Shown here piece by piece: positions 11,700 to 23,796 of a stretch of DNA of 64,000 nucleotides. Source of the stretch: Brasenia schreberi (lineage: Eukaryota; Streptophyta; Magnoliopsida; Nymphaeales; Cabombaceae). Position 1 is the first letter of the stretch; each line of letters begins with the position of its first letter. Made by a program: the position numbers and the translations under genes. The stretch spans positions 6,049,001 to 6,113,000 of the forward strand of contig JAYKKT010000040.1 of NCBI GenBank assembly GCA_036023115.1, in the 5' to 3' direction. The notes beneath the pieces are model-generated. The model worked only from the letters and a program-made list of their open reading frames with translations, did not search any database and had not been told where the DNA came from.

Positions 11700-12080
11700 T
11701 TGGTTATTATCGGATCATATACGGAAATAAAATTTTGACATATAGGAATATTGAGATAATCAAATATAGTTTGCAAGCAAAGAATGCGGTTACATTCAGG
11801 TATCATAATTTAACCATGCCTCAACTCTCTATCACAAACATTAAGCTAATTATGGTTTGTGATGGTAAAGACAAGGTGAGTGTCCATTTCATATATATAA
11901 TATATACATGTGTGTGACACATGAATATTTGTCTTCATCTTTTATTTTTGGAGATTAAGTATCATTTAAAAATTATAAGAGTGATTAAAGAAAACACACT
12001 CTTATTATACTAATACCCTTAAAAAAAGGTGAACATAAGTATATATGGTGAGAGAATATAGGATTATATACACGCACGCG

Positions 12081-12170
<90 letters not shown>

Positions 12171-12808
12171 TCCTTGTTTAATCTCTTATTTCAAATGATT
12201 TCACTGGCCACGGTCATCTATCACCTTTCAATGCTCAAAATCATTGTCTACTAGCCAAAATCATCGTTTCCACCACTAAAACCACCTACGGGACCACAAA
12301 ACTAGTGTTAACTTTAGGTAGTTTTGATGGTGGTATCAACAATTTTAACATGTAAAAACACTTTTGAGCAGTGAAAAATAAGTAAAGATGTCACTGTAGA
12401 AAACCATCTTAGATATGCACAGTTCATGCATTTTTAAGTTAAACTATCTTACTTACTACTTTCCTGTATATTTGTGAACATCCTCCAAATACTGATACGA
12501 GAATCTTAAGGGGATATCTCTTCAGGGTTATCGGTCAATTTATTGAGTGTTTATTGGTCCAAGAGTAAAATGATTTTGGATTGCTTTCAGTTGTCTTCAA
12601 ATTTGAATAATAAAAAAAACTTTTTCTCTTCGACCGACTATCGATGGCCAACTCAAAAGAACCGTGCAAAATGCGGGATTAAGTACTGTGCTCAATTGAG
12701 CACGAACCACGAGTTATATATAGGTTATGGTTTGTGCCGACACCAATCCTGCCCAAATCTGCTTAAAAACCTTAACCATCGTGCTTGAGCAGATCAAATC
12801 CTGCCACG

Positions 12809-12839
<31 letters not shown>

Positions 12840-13053
12840 ACTCAGCATTTGAATGAAGCATGGTGAACAAATCCATCATGGGCTTTAGAGTGGTTCTGAT
12901 TGGGTTGCTTTAGTGATTGGGTTTAATTCTGTAGTCGTTGTATGTCCCGCAGCCCTAGTAATGAAATGAACAACGGCATGCAACAATTGACCCTTATGCT
13001 TTCATTTTTTTAAGATTCACAACAACTTATGGTTTTGAACAATAGGCTCTTTA
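11700..13053. other. Intergenic stretch with microsatellites, no gene seen
   Basis: Contains the (CA)n(TA)n tract at 12069-12168 and a short (CT)n run at 12811-12835. Other open frames are short and unrecognised. Confidence 0.5.
12069..12168. repeat. Compound microsatellite (CA)n(TA)n
   Basis: About 32 bases of CA repeat run directly into about 68 bases of TA repeat. Confidence 0.95.
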
Positions 13054-13912
13054 ATGGCGGATCTACCTTGAGTTGAGGTGGGACGGTAGCTCCACCTGAA
13101 ATTTGAAAAATAAATAGAAAATTTACAGGTTCCTTATAAGGTTTTCACCTGGCTCAAAACCACGGCCTATAGGAATATGAATGGATCTTTGTGGTGTCAG
13201 TTTGCGTGTATATGAGCAGGAACTTTTCAAATTCTAACTTATTCTATTTTGAAATCAAGAACGTCATATGCCAAGTTCTTCTATGCCACTTGCTCCAACT
13301 CTCAATGCAAAAAACTTTAGAACTTTGACCATTACAATTGCAAAAATTGTGACGCGATCATCGCACATACAAAACCATGAAATATTGATAAAAACTTCAT
13401 TATTTGTGAAATTTTCATTTCAAGATAATATTTTAGTAATCTTTGGTTTCCACCAATATAATATTTAGGTTTTTTTAAGAGGTAATGATTTGAACGTTTT
13501 TTCTCAACAAGTGTCATTGTTATGTTACGTGGTATATCAACACATGCATGCCCTGTCAACCCAAAATGGCTTAAAAAATGCTAATGTATCGTCATGTCAT
13601 TACCATATCAACTTGTTTTGCCGAAAAAACAAATGGCATTACCTTTTTGGTTGCTACTTATTATAACAACATAAATCAGTACATAAAACGTTAAAAATCA
13701 TAAAATATACTGAAGTGATAATTTCACATCCTCCAAGATACAAGAGTGATTTTTTCCTAAAATATTTAAGGTATATCATTTTACATCAAATTCTTAGAAT
13801 TTACCAGAATAAGAGTGGGAGAATCTCTGTAAACCCACTAAAGACGGGAAACGTTTGGATTTTTTAGGGTTTCAGGTGAGGCGGCCGCACCTATGAATGG
13901 GTCTGCCACCGG
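13054..13912. mobile_element. Non-autonomous DNA transposon-like element with ~45 bp inverted ends
   Basis: The left end (tggcggatctacc..gaggtgggacggtagctccacctgaaattt) is the inverted counterpart of the right end (tttcaggtgaggcggccgcacc...gtctgccaccgg). The same end sequences bound the 179 bp element at 18776-18954 and occur as a fragment at 23797-23840. The interior is AT-rich with no transposase recognised. Target duplications were not clear. Confidence 0.55.
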
Positions 13913-14340
13913 CAAGAGTAGTGCTGCTTTAAAGCACCGCTTTGCACTATAATACGGTCCAAAGCCCTTCTCAAAACACCTCGATCCTGCGGAGGGTACC
14001 AAACCGTTTTACAGAAGGTCTCTCACCATTTAAATTATTCAAAGTATGTGAATTATACTAAGAACAATTTGGTGATCGGTGTTCTCAATTTGAAAAGATT
14101 ACTTCATGTTGAAATTTCTATAGATTAGCCCAAGGTTGTTGATTATGAAGGTTGACAATATTGAAGCACCTTGGCCATTAAACATACAGACTGCCAAAAG
14201 CTCAACAAGTAGGGTTCTTGGGGTTCCCGTAGATCCTCTGATTCTTTTCTTTTTTTTCTTAGTGATGACAAAGTTCATGTTTTTCCTATCCACTACACAT
14301 TCGTTAAGAAATGTTTTTTGTTATGATCGAAGCCTAACAT

Positions 14341-14422
14341 AGATGCACCCTTTGAGAGTCGAACTCCTCACCAACAGCACGGCCGTAGAGCACCATGCAG
14401 TTGACCTAAGGCTCTAGGTGCT
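14341..14422 (-). mobile_element. tRNA-derived SINE fragment, family A
   Basis: The reverse complement contains an A-box-like 'taggtcaactgcatggtgct' and a B box 'gagttcgactctc', with the trailer 'aaagggtgca'. The order and spacing match the complete family A copy at 17023-17145. Confidence 0.6.
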
Positions 14423-14654
14423 TAAGATGTGGTTTTTGGCAGTCAAATAAATGCATAGAACTTGTGTGCACTCTCGGTGCAATGCATTCTAATAGAAAAA
14501 ACAACTTACCGGGGAGTGTTTCTGTGCAAAACTAACCTTCGCTAGCTGTGTAGCTTATGAAGTCCAATATATAATCAGAAAAGAACGTGTAGTCAGCCTA
14601 TTCTTAGTTTTGGGCCTTCTATCTGTTTTCAAAAAATTATGCCTGGTTCTATGA

Positions 14655-14657
<3 letters not shown>

Positions 14658-14738
<81 letters not shown>

Positions 14739-14795
14739 GTATATATATATATATATATGTATGTATATATATGTGTAATATGTATGTTTGTATAA
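14658..14795. repeat. Compound microsatellite (TC)n(TA)n
   Basis: About 77 bases of uninterrupted CT repeat, then TATG/TA repeats to about 14775. Confidence 0.95.
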
Positions 14796-14796
14796 C

Positions 14797-15060
14797 TATA
14801 GAGAGAGTGATTGGATATTGCTCACTACTAACGTTGTTCATTAGTGTTTAACTATTGTTTTTTAAGGTATGGGTACAATAATATTAACCTTTTTATATTT
14901 TCAAAAACCCTTGAAATTTTAGAATTGTGCTTACGCTACCAAAAAAAATGGATGAGTATGAGTGAGTATTTTAGAGGTGGACAAGATGCGGTTTTCGAAA
15001 AAATAATGAGTGAGTATGGGTACATATTATTAGTGTATATAGAGAGAGAGCACAAGAAAA
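14797..15060. mobile_element. Possible MITE of the tatagagag/attggat family, rearranged
   Basis: The left end 'tatagagagagtgattggat' followed by 'attgctcactact' matches the ends of the copies at 31931 and 34158. The interior shares 'ttaaggtatgggtacaataatatt'-type sequence with 34200-34240. The right side is disturbed; a 20-base block 'ttttcgaaaaaataatg' recurs at about 14993 and 15110. Confidence 0.4.
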
Positions 15061-15259
15061 TGTATAGGCAGACTATTATTAGATTTTGGGGCCTTTTGAG
15101 GCCTACAGCTGTTTTCGAAAAAATAATGCACGGCTGTATTGAGTTTCAACATTCTACTGCAACATCATACGTACAATACATAATATGTATATACATGTAC
15201 ATGCATACATACATATGTATATACATGCACCTGCATGCGTACATACATACATAATGTAT

Positions 15260-16240
15260 TCTAAAATTTGGGAGTTGTGACCTTGGGGTGGTGGAATGGA
15301 ATTATTTGTGAGCCCCACAATACTTTACAACGTTAAATATTTGGGTTTTATTGACTCGCTGTTTCAAAAGAAAATATGTGTTTTATTTGGTTCTTAGGCA
15401 AATGGTGTGTTCTAGGACCTGAACAGTCACCGCAAGGCAGCTGAACACTGGGTTGGGACAAGAGAGCAACACAGAATGTGTGAAAGAGAGCTCGGGTTCT
15501 CAATGAGCAATACATCCAAAAAGAGTCTGTGCAACTATGCCCTATTTTCCAAACATTTTCGTAATTCTTGTGTATTGAGATACAGTAAGTAAGTATTATT
15601 CCACAATTCGCGACTTGGGGTACAGGATGCTCAAAGATTTTTTGTGAAAATGATATATTCCGTTAAATAAAGTTCTTGAGTAATTAGCGGTCATGTGACG
15701 ATGCGAAGCTGTGGTGGCGCACGAAATTTACATTTAGCTTTGGATTCAATGTATTCTACTTGTCTTGTTGTACATTCTCCTTAGCAAGTTGCTCATGGTT
15801 GTGTGATTATAATACTCTCGTACATTGAGCTTAGCTCTTATGCTTTCAGCACTTAATTATTTGGTTCGACAAAGAAACCATGTACTCTGAATCCGATTTT
15901 TCTTTGTGGCCCATTGATCTGTCATTGCATTCAATTTGATCTGCAACTTGGTGATCAATTAAGCAATGGAAACCATGGTCTTTAAGCTGGTCAGAAACCT
16001 AGGAATCGAGCGGACCTCGACCTGCAAAAGGCAGTACGGTGGGCTCATCGACGACGTATTGAGCCAGTTCAATTGGCAGTGGTGGGTGTCATTAAGGCGA
16101 GGTGAAGCATTGGCCTCACTCAAGTTCTGGAAAATTAAAAATTTATAGCTTAACTATGGTAAAATCCCGGGGTTATTATAGCCAGAGTGATGAGTGCACT
16201 TAAAATGGACCTCTAAAAGATTCCAATCCAATTCCTATAA
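15260..16240. other. Intergenic stretch, no gene seen
   Basis: A 60-codon frame at 15966-16148 has no recognised family. I see no splice context or repeat structure worth calling. Confidence 0.45.
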
Positions 16241-16242
16241 CT

Positions 16243-16526
16243 AGACATGGCTGGTTCTGAACCGGGCTGACAGTTTCAACCAGAATCTAACTGGGCTCAG
16301 GAATCAGCTGGAATTGAACCATGCCGGAACCACAATTGAAACTGGGGTGGACCCGATTAGGTTTCGGTTCCCATTTCTGCAGAACCAGAACCGGCGGTTC
16401 CATAATTTTTTAATATTTTCCAGTTCCGGATGGTTTAGGATCGAAAATGGAATTGGAACAGGAACTGGCCCGATCCCTTTTTGGTTCTGGTTCCTGGTTC
16501 CAGGAAAACTGGAACCGGCCATGTCT
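16243..16526. mobile_element. MITE-like element, AGACATGGC-ended
   Basis: Bounded by AGACATGGCTGGTTC and GAACCGGCCATGTCT, which are inverted repeats matching at 14 of 15 positions. The interior is a degenerate, self-complementary array of gaaccgg/ttccggtt motifs. No coding capacity. Related copies are at 17567-17974 and a fragment at 49316. Confidence 0.7.
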
Positions 16527-16624
16527 ACAACAGTAAAGCTTGAAATAAGTTGGGACTCCTTGTGATAAGAATGACTTTTTCCCTAGAGGAGAACTTACTA
16601 TTACCTTTCATCAATACAAACTAA

Positions 16625-16790
16625 GACTTTTCTTTTTTTTTTGTTTAAACCACCAGTGTTCAAAAGCCAGTTCAAGCAGGATCGGCGTATTTATGGAGGT
16701 AAAGCTCTGGTTTTCTCCGTTCACAAGATTTGAACTCAAGACCTTGTTTAAGGGGAATAAGTGCCAAACCATTTGAACCAACGAAGCATT
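16625..16790 (-). mobile_element. tRNA-derived SINE-like sequence
   Basis: The reverse complement has 'ggttcaaatggtttggcac' as a possible A box, 'ggtcttgagttcaaatc' as a B box, and a 3' A-rich tail (T-run at about 16630). Confidence 0.5.
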
Positions 16791-17022
16791 TGGTCATAAA
16801 ATAAGTTTTACTTGACGGTTAGATACACCCAGTTGCGGTTAACCATGGAAATATTTTCTCTACGGTTTGAACCATGGACTAAAAGTCACTAACCACAGAA
16901 TTTATTCGTATAACTCCAAGAATTTTATACAGCGGTCAAGTAGGCGACATGAATAACAGGTCCAAAGTAGCCCACTTAGAGATAAATCCAGGTTTAGAGA
17001 CTGAACAACCATGCTTTATGTG

Positions 17023-17145
17023 AACCCGGAGCATTAGCTCAATGACAGGGTGCTCTAGCGCTGTTGTTGCTGGTGGGAAGTTCGACTCCCAGAGGGTGCA
17101 TGTGTTAGACTTTGGCCTCCTCTTGTAACCAAAAAAGAAAAAAAC
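17023..17145 (+). mobile_element. Complete tRNA-derived SINE with 19 bp target duplication, family A
   Basis: A 123-base insert with an A box (ttagctcaatgacagg), a B box (agttcgactccc), a body ending 'tttggcctcctcttgtaacc' and an A-rich tail. It is flanked by perfect 19-base direct repeats AACAACCATGCTTTATGTG at 17004-17022 and 17146-17164. The boxes show RNA polymerase III transcription potential and the duplication shows LINE-mediated target-primed insertion. Confidence 0.85.
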
Positions 17146-17523
17146 AACAACCATGCTTTATGTGTTCCACCTGATAAACCTACTGTACACGGCGAAAATG
17201 TTCTTTGCTAATAGACAGATTGATCGTCCTCCAAATAAGCTTCATTTCTTATGATTCAACCCCTCTTAATTAAACATGTTTCAACAAAACCATGCATGTG
17301 CGAGTTGATTCTTCAAATAACATGCCTTAGTTGAATAGATCAACCTGTTTATGATCTTGATCTTGTGAAAAATGAAATAAAATGACATATTGATACAAAA
17401 ATAAAATAAATTAACTATACAGGAAAATCTAATGACCTCAATTTTGTATGAATCACAGAATTCTGTTTTCTTTTACGGTGCTTAATAGCAAAACTAACCA
17501 GCTTTTTGAAAAGATATACAGCA

Positions 17524-17561
17524 TCAGCCTATTAGTGGTGGCAGCAGCCTATTAGTGGTGG
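17524..17561 (+). repeat. Short tandem duplication
   Basis: 'cagcctattagtggtggca' occurs twice in a row, just left of the MITE-like element at 17567. Confidence 0.7.
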
Positions 17562-17566
17562 CATTT

Positions 17567-17974
17567 AGATATGACCGGTTGGTAACCTGCCTCGTGACTT
17601 GAACCTGAACCACTAGGAGAAGAATCGACCAGAACCAGAATCGGTCTGGGTCTGGAACCAGACTAGGGAAACTCACCCCACCCCAGGGGGTTTAGGTTGC
17701 AATCCAGCATACCACGAAGACTAACCGAAACTGTGACCACAAATGGTCCCTGTGGTTCCAAAATGGAACCGGAACTAATGAGATTCCCCACCTCTGGTTC
17801 GTGCTCGAATTGCATTCATGTTTTTCAGAACCAGCAGTTCTAGAACCAAACCAGAAATGGAACCTTTGTGGAACTGGACTGAAACTTGTAGAACTGAAAC
17901 ATTGACCAGAACCATTGTGGTCCCGGTTCTTCCCGGAAACCATTATCCTGGCTTACCTGGAACGGGCCATGTCT
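17567..17974. mobile_element. MITE-like element, AGACATGGC-ended, second copy
   Basis: Left end AGATATGACCGGTT, right end GGCCATGTCT. The interior is rich in 'gaaccagaa' and 'ggttcc' motifs, as in 16243-16526. No coding capacity. Confidence 0.6.
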
Positions 17975-18775
17975 AGACTGGCATTCACTGATAGCATAAA
18001 TTCATTTCTGTTCGATTGAACGCTAAAGATACTTTTTATTATTAGCCATCTTTTAATCTTACTAAATGCAAATCTCTGAGGTCCATTAATTATGTGGGTC
18101 TTGCCCAGATCCATATCTAACACTTGGTGGATCTTGCTAAATGCAATGTATAACAGCTAGGTAAATTAAATTATTATATTTTCTCCATAATTGCATGTGC
18201 CTGTTCGAACTCTACCATCTCCAGTTGATTGGTGGAGTGTGCCCTTAATAGGACCACCAACCTCAGCATATTTCTGGGCTCCCTGGACCCAAAATGCAAG
18301 TTGAACAACAATAGGGCCTTTATCATTAAGGGGACTCCAATCTATATATGAAAAAATCTAAGAATTATAATCTCACTATGATTTGATTCCGTGCACAATA
18401 ATTTAAGAGTCACAACACAAGTACTTGAAAATTAATATGCATGTGCACCCGTACGCACACACAGACGTGCAATTCGGGCTGGTAAACAAGCTAAACGAGC
18501 AGCCCATCGCTCGGATTGGCTCATTTGGGCTGGTGAGTATTTATGAGAAATTATTAAAATACATTTATTTACGTAACACGTGTATTTGTGTGTGTATCTT
18601 TTAAATTGAGAAATCATAATTTTTTATATAAATTAATTATGTTATGCAAGGGGTGCTTTACTTGTACTTATTCTATTAGATCGTCATCTCAAATTGGCCG
18701 GTTTTGAATGTCAACCAAGATAGCAAATTTGTCGTATCTAGTAGCTCCATGTTAAGGTCATGATACATACTGTAA

Positions 18776-18954
18776 CCAGTGGCGGATCTAAATTTTTTTT
18801 AGGGTTGGGTGAACTGTCTATTCGACCAATTGAGGTGGTGCGAACTATGTATAGTGGCGATGGATTCAATCATCTCCGGTAACTTTTTCATTGGTTTTCC
18901 AAATTTCAGGTGAGGTAGCCGCCCCACCTCGCCTCAATGTAGATCCGCTACTGG
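18776..18954. mobile_element. MITE, 179 bp, CCAGTGGCGGATCTA-ended
   Basis: The terminal inverted repeats CCAGTGGCGGATCTA and TAGATCCGCTACTGG match at 14 of 15 positions. The right subterminal 'caggtgaggtagccgcccca' recurs in the larger element ending at 13912 and the fragment at 23797. No target duplication is obvious. Confidence 0.75.
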
Positions 18955-19394
18955 TTGTGACTAGCATCAATGTCAATAGACCCAGCATGGATAGGCTTGG
19001 TTCAGCTTGTTTGGCAACCATAAGAAACAGTTCGAAGATAATTTGATTAATTGCAGAAGCCGGAGACAAATGAATGCTCCTCTAGGCAGGCCATTACGTT
19101 TTCCATTTTACTTACTTTGTTTTCTTTTTTATTTGCAAATTCGGGTTCAGCAGAGGCAGACACAGCTTTGCATCAAGCAGGAGACTAACAATGGTTTCGG
19201 GTCAGGGATCCAGTGTTTAGCATCTCATGACTTACCTATCAAGGCAGGACTAGCTCACACGCACACATTCATACAGACACAAAGACATATGCATATAAAA
19301 GCGCGCGCACACACACATATATATGTGTGTTTTATATATAAAAGAGAGAGAGAGAGAGAGAAGTGTGTTGTGTGCGTGCACTGAAATTCATGAA

Positions 19395-19690
19395 TGTAAA
19401 CGGATCAGATTAGGTTTGGATATGACTTTACCTTGTCCAACTATTTGAATATTTAGGTATGTCAGAATCGGATTTGAATATGGATACAAAAGCATGAAAA
19501 TGTACCCAGAAACAACAGAGTAATCAGACATCCGATAAATATCAGATATTTTATATTGGAATCCTACAAAAAAATATCCGGATATGGTTTTTTATACCGA
19601 CTCCAACAAATCCGCTTCCGAAATGATTTGGATGTTGGATATATCCGACATGTTGATATCCAACCCAAATCACCTTAGGCAACTCTCAGA
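19395..19690. repeat. Degenerate 'ggatatgga / tatccga' repeat, possible MITE
   Basis: An array of ggatttggatatg and its complement (tatccgacatgttgatatcc), partly self-complementary end to end. Similar motifs occur at 24820-24870 and 54350-54450. Ends are not defined. Confidence 0.35.
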
Positions 19691-20785
19691 TTTTTTTAAT
19701 ATCAAAAACATAAATGCTTGTTTATTTTAAAGGGTTTCTCAAGATATTCATTACGGATAATCTAAAATATATCTATAGGGCAAACTAGAAGAACAATATA
19801 CCTCGACCTCGGTATTTTATACATGTCGTGACAGTTTCATCAAGTATTCAATGACGTCTCTCTCTCTCTCAAGCTTAGCTTCAGGATCTTATGAATTCTT
19901 GTCATCCTTCGAAAGACCCTGTGTCTTTACTATAAATTGAAACCAGACAACTACCAATATAGCAATCTACTTACATTATACACACACTTGAGTTAATATA
20001 AACTCTTGATTCAGTCATGGGAGCTACACTCGAGTTAAAATTGATTATTTTTTTTATCCAGTTGGAATTATCATGGTGTACTAGGGATCAAAATTTGGAT
20101 ATTTTTGGATGAAGAGTAACATCCTTTTTTGTGATTCTACCATGCATGGACTCAGCAAAAAAAACTTAATTTTGTTTAGGTTTTTCTCCTTTGTTTAGTC
20201 AAAAATAATCAATTATATTGTATATGTGTTTGAATAGCAATTAAATTTACCGCTATGGCTGTGCTTAATGTGTGCTTCGTATTCTTGAGATCGGTCACTC
20301 GATATGATGGTTGAGTTCAAAAATTTTAAAGTAAAAATTATAAATATATTTTTTGTATGTGTGCTTAAGATTCATATAATTAATTTTTTTTAACTCAATT
20401 AAAAAAATGAACAATGGGATCTCTCTTTATATAAACTCTTTTTGTAAGTGTACCAAAAGTAGAATCTGTACAAGATCTCCTCACAATCAATATGGATCTC
20501 TCGTTTACGTACGTGCCAACGCCATCAAAAGAGAAAGATCGATCCCGTGGTCCCTTCACGATTTACTCATGAAGAGAGAGAGAAAGAGAAAGGAGATGAA
20601 GAAATATCAAGAGATAAGACTTGTATGCGAGCGTGAATGCTATACATTCTCTCATTGTCACTAAGAAACAACTTTACAGATTCAACCCGAGTTTTGCATC
20701 GGTTGCCATTCAAAATAAAATAAAGTTTGTGGTGATCCAAAAAAAATGGAAGTTGGTATGACGATAATCAATCTGTCATTTCCCT

Positions 20786-21073
20786 TCAGCACAAAACTAA
20801 TGATCTGAAAACCATTTCTTCGCAAGGAATCGTCAAACCCGTGTCATGGTGGAAGCCGAACTCCTCTTCCGCCATATCCAAAAGGCTCTGGAACTCATGG
20901 TTGTTCAAGAGAGATAAAGGCACAATGAACCTTGTACGCTTCTCCCCAACGTAAACTGCAAAGTGTCCCTTCGGCACATCACCGGGAAGCTCTCCGGAGT
21001 TATCTCCACCGTTCTTCTTTCCTAGGCTTGAACATCTCTTCAGGATCTGCTTGACTTGCTTCCTCACAGCCAT
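20786..21073 (-). CDS. SAUR-family auxin-responsive protein, 95 aa, intact
   Basis: Intronless 95-codon gene, typical for SAURs. The basic N-terminus ([20 protein letters not shown]) is followed by the conserved core from about residue 30: [18 protein letters not shown], then [25 protein letters not shown] and the hallmark GLTIPCEE at about residues 80-87. The stop is at 20786-20788. The family's members bind and inhibit PP2C.D phosphatases at the plasma membrane, activating H+-ATPases for cell expansion; this is family knowledge, not seen here. The ATG at 21073 is the natural start because the full N-terminal module follows it. The promoter on the minus strand has a TATA box and a CATATG element. 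The C-terminus ends soon after the core, as in short SAURs. Confidence 0.93.
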   Translation of the reverse strand: MAVRKQVKQILKRCSSLGKKNGGDNSGELPGDVPKGHFAVYVGEKRTRFIVPLSLLNNHEFQSLLDMAEEEFGFHHDTGLTIPCEEMVFRSLVLC

Positions 21074-21300
21074 TGCTGATAGAAAATAATGATTCTAGAG
21101 AGAGAGAGTATAAGAGTTGTAAAGAAAGGAGGTATTCTAGTTCACAGAGAGATCAAAGATATCAAGAAGATAGGAGTCTTACAAAAAGATGGTGTTTAAG
21201 ATATAGATGAGATATATATATCTAACTCAAACTGATTTACTTCTAGAGAGAGAAGAAGAAGAAAAATGGGAGTTGTTCTGGGAACGATGGCTGCGCTTGG

Positions 21301-21324
21301 GTATATATAGAGAGAGGTCATATG
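21301..21324 (-). promoter_or_regulatory. SAUR promoter: TATA box and CATATG (NDE-like) element
   Basis: On the minus strand CTATATATAC (21301-21310) lies ~230 bases upstream of the ATG, and CATATG (21319-21324) lies just upstream of it. A CATATG element is described in soybean SAUR promoters (NDE). No TGTCTC auxin element was seen nearby. The implied 5' UTR is about 200 bases. Confidence 0.55.
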
Positions 21325-21414
21325 CAAGGTAGGACATGCCACGGGCGTTTTAGGGTCTGTGCAGAAACATGCCGGGGCAGTGGAGCCATGGTGGGTCTCA
21401 TTTTTTGTGGACAT

Positions 21415-21973
21415 TCCGCATGACAGCAGGGCCCATCAAATGGACCCTTTCATAACTCTCAGACGATTTCCTTGTCTTTCTTTCTCCATCCCATTTATGT
21501 GCCATCCTTTTCTTTCAATTTTATTTGTTTTTTTTTTGGGTAATTTTTCAGAAAAGCACTAATGGAAGGGGTGGATATCAAGTAAGTGCTACTAATCTTT
21601 TCTGTTGTCAAAAAGCACGCCTCATTTTTTAAAGAGTTGATGGAAAAAGTCTATCCACTGAACCCAATCTAGTTCAATATGTTCGAGTCTATGGACAAAC
21701 CCGTTCGATATGATCAACCAACACGAAAAGATGGCTTTAGTGGTAAACTTAATCTATTTTTCAATTTCAAAAGAAAGGAAAAAACTTAATCAACTCCTCC
21801 AAGATATGTAGGTAAGTTTAAGAATTCTTAGAATGTAAATACATGAATTACATAATCAATTAATCAACATATATACTTTAGAATTAAGTCCTGAAGGGAA
21901 GTTAACTTCTTAACAACATACAAAAGGTTAAGTGGGTTCTTGAAATAATTTCACCAATTACGTGCATTTCTAG
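21415..21973. other. Intergenic stretch, no gene seen
   Basis: Upstream flank of the SAUR gene. T-rich, with no recognised element. Confidence 0.45.
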
Positions 21974-22389
21974 TAGGGGTAAGCACAGTTTGGTCAAAAC
22001 CCATTAACCGAACCGAATGAAGTTTTACTTTGGCTTGGTTTTTTTTTGTTTGTTTGATTTGGTTTCGGTTTTAAAGTTCCAAAAAGAACAATTAATTCAA
22101 TTTGGTTAGGTTTTTGAAACTCAAAAGTGAATCTACTCAATATATTTATAGAGAGGGAAGAGGGTATGTGCTCAAACCTATATGCTTAAATCTACTCAAA
22201 CATCTATTAGCATGATCAATGGTGAAGATTTAAAATTAAAAAATGAATTTATCGTTATACATTAAACACAAACTACAAAAGATACAAAACTATCATTCAC
22301 GTTTTAAATTCAAATCTTCAATATTGATCATATCGATTAGACTTTATAGATGTTTAAGTAGATTTAAACATGAATGAGATTGAGCACGG

Positions 22390-22465
<76 letters not shown>

Positions 22466-22649
22466 ATTCCCAAACATAAAATTCAATCATAGGACCCAAA
22501 TGAGATAACCCAACCAACCAAAATTATTTGGTTTGGTTCACTTTGATTACCAATACAAGTCAGCTCGGTTTTGGTTTCCAAATTCGACCGCAATTCAGTT
22601 TTGGGCTAATTCGGTTCAAACTAACCGAACCAACTGATGCACACCGGTA
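21974..22649. mobile_element. MITE-like element with gaaccaa/ttggttcgg ends and an internal (TA)n run
   Basis: The left end 'taggggtaagcacagtttggt' and right end 'accgaaccaactgatgcacacc' are imperfect inverted repeats. Both sides are rich in aaccgaacc/ggttcggtt motifs. A ~70-base TA run lies at 22393-22460. No coding capacity. Confidence 0.55.
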
Positions 22650-23564
22650 ATTTTTTGAGTTTCACCATTTTTTTGTGTGATTTTAGCAAAAAATATATAT
22701 GGTGTTCTTTGAATATTTCATAAGGTGCAATTTTGAATTTTTTTTGGTTCTCATTAATATCTAGCCGTGCTATGCTTTTGCACGGATCCCATTCACTAGG
22801 ATTAGGTGCCCCATTATTTCCCTTCCATGTGAGCTACATCTTGTGGTTATGTCATTTCTGCAAGTGGGTGCCTTGCATTTTTGTCTCGGGGTAAGCTTGT
22901 GGTTCATGAACTGTCCTGGCCTAGCTTGGCTCTTTGCTCAGTCTCTCCTTACCAATCTTTTCGGTGTTACAACTCTTATACTGTTCATCTCGCTAGCTTT
23001 GGTGGGGACTCAATATCGTGTGACCAATGGCACTTTGAGGGTCACACAACGACTTGATCGAACCACTGAATAAAAAAAATCTGATATTTAAGCCATATGA
23101 TGTAGTTATTATATCAGAATGCTTATAAATAGATAGATTTATATGAGAGCATAGTCTATGAGCATACTTAACCATGCTCAAGTCTATTTAAAGATCTCAT
23201 CTGTTGGATCTTTCACATCAACGGTTAAGCTCTTTAAAGTAAAATAATATTAAGTGTATTTAATGTACCTATAAAAATTACAAAATAGTTTTTTCTTTTT
23301 TAATTCAAATTTCAACCGTTGATTTCAACAATTGACCGGTTGAGATTTTTAGGTATATCTGGGCACAAACGGGTGTATGCATTTACTACGTTCTCCATCT
23401 ACATTTATATAGACAGTATAGAGTGTGAGAAGTTGTATAAATGGGTACCTTTCATAATAACTCCATTTTTCATTACAGAGGCACTGCATATGTAGAAAAT
23501 TTTTAAAGGTGTGGAAAATAATCTAGTTTTTTTATTGTGCGTGTTGGGAACTTATATCAAGTTT

Positions 23565-23670
23565 GCATAATGAGCCATAATTCACCTGTCTAGGGTTTCG
23601 ATTCATAAGTTGAAGGTCATAATTTCAATTCCCACGGTGAGAATTTGGCTCCCTATTGTACAAAAAGAAA
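23565..23670 (+). mobile_element. tRNA-derived SINE, family B
   Basis: Contains 'ttcgattcataagttgaaggtcataatt', a body 'tttggctccctattgtacaa' and an A-rich tail. Flanked by near-identical repeats 'aacttatatcaagtt' (about 23550) and 'aacttatattaagtt' (about 23677), a likely target duplication. A family B relative is at 29517. Confidence 0.6.
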
Positions 23671-23796
23671 AGAGAAACTTATATTAAGTTGAATGCATCA
23701 TGACACTTGTTTCATTTTTTTGGATAATTGCATCTTATTTTAACCAAATTTAGCACATAAGTTACCAAATAAATAATTTTAATGGCCATCCACTGG

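Noticed and set aside
14639..14851. Leu-Ser or Arg-Glu repeat frames on both strands
   Set aside because: Translations of CT/GA microsatellites, open in several frames at once.
14844..15254. 136-codon plus-strand frame
   Set aside because: Lies in a MITE-like remnant and ends in ATACAT repeats. The internal similarity comes from a DNA-level repeat, not a protein repeat.
15966..16148. 60-codon frame starting METMVFKL
   Set aside because: No recognised family, no promoter or splice context, and no neighbouring exon.
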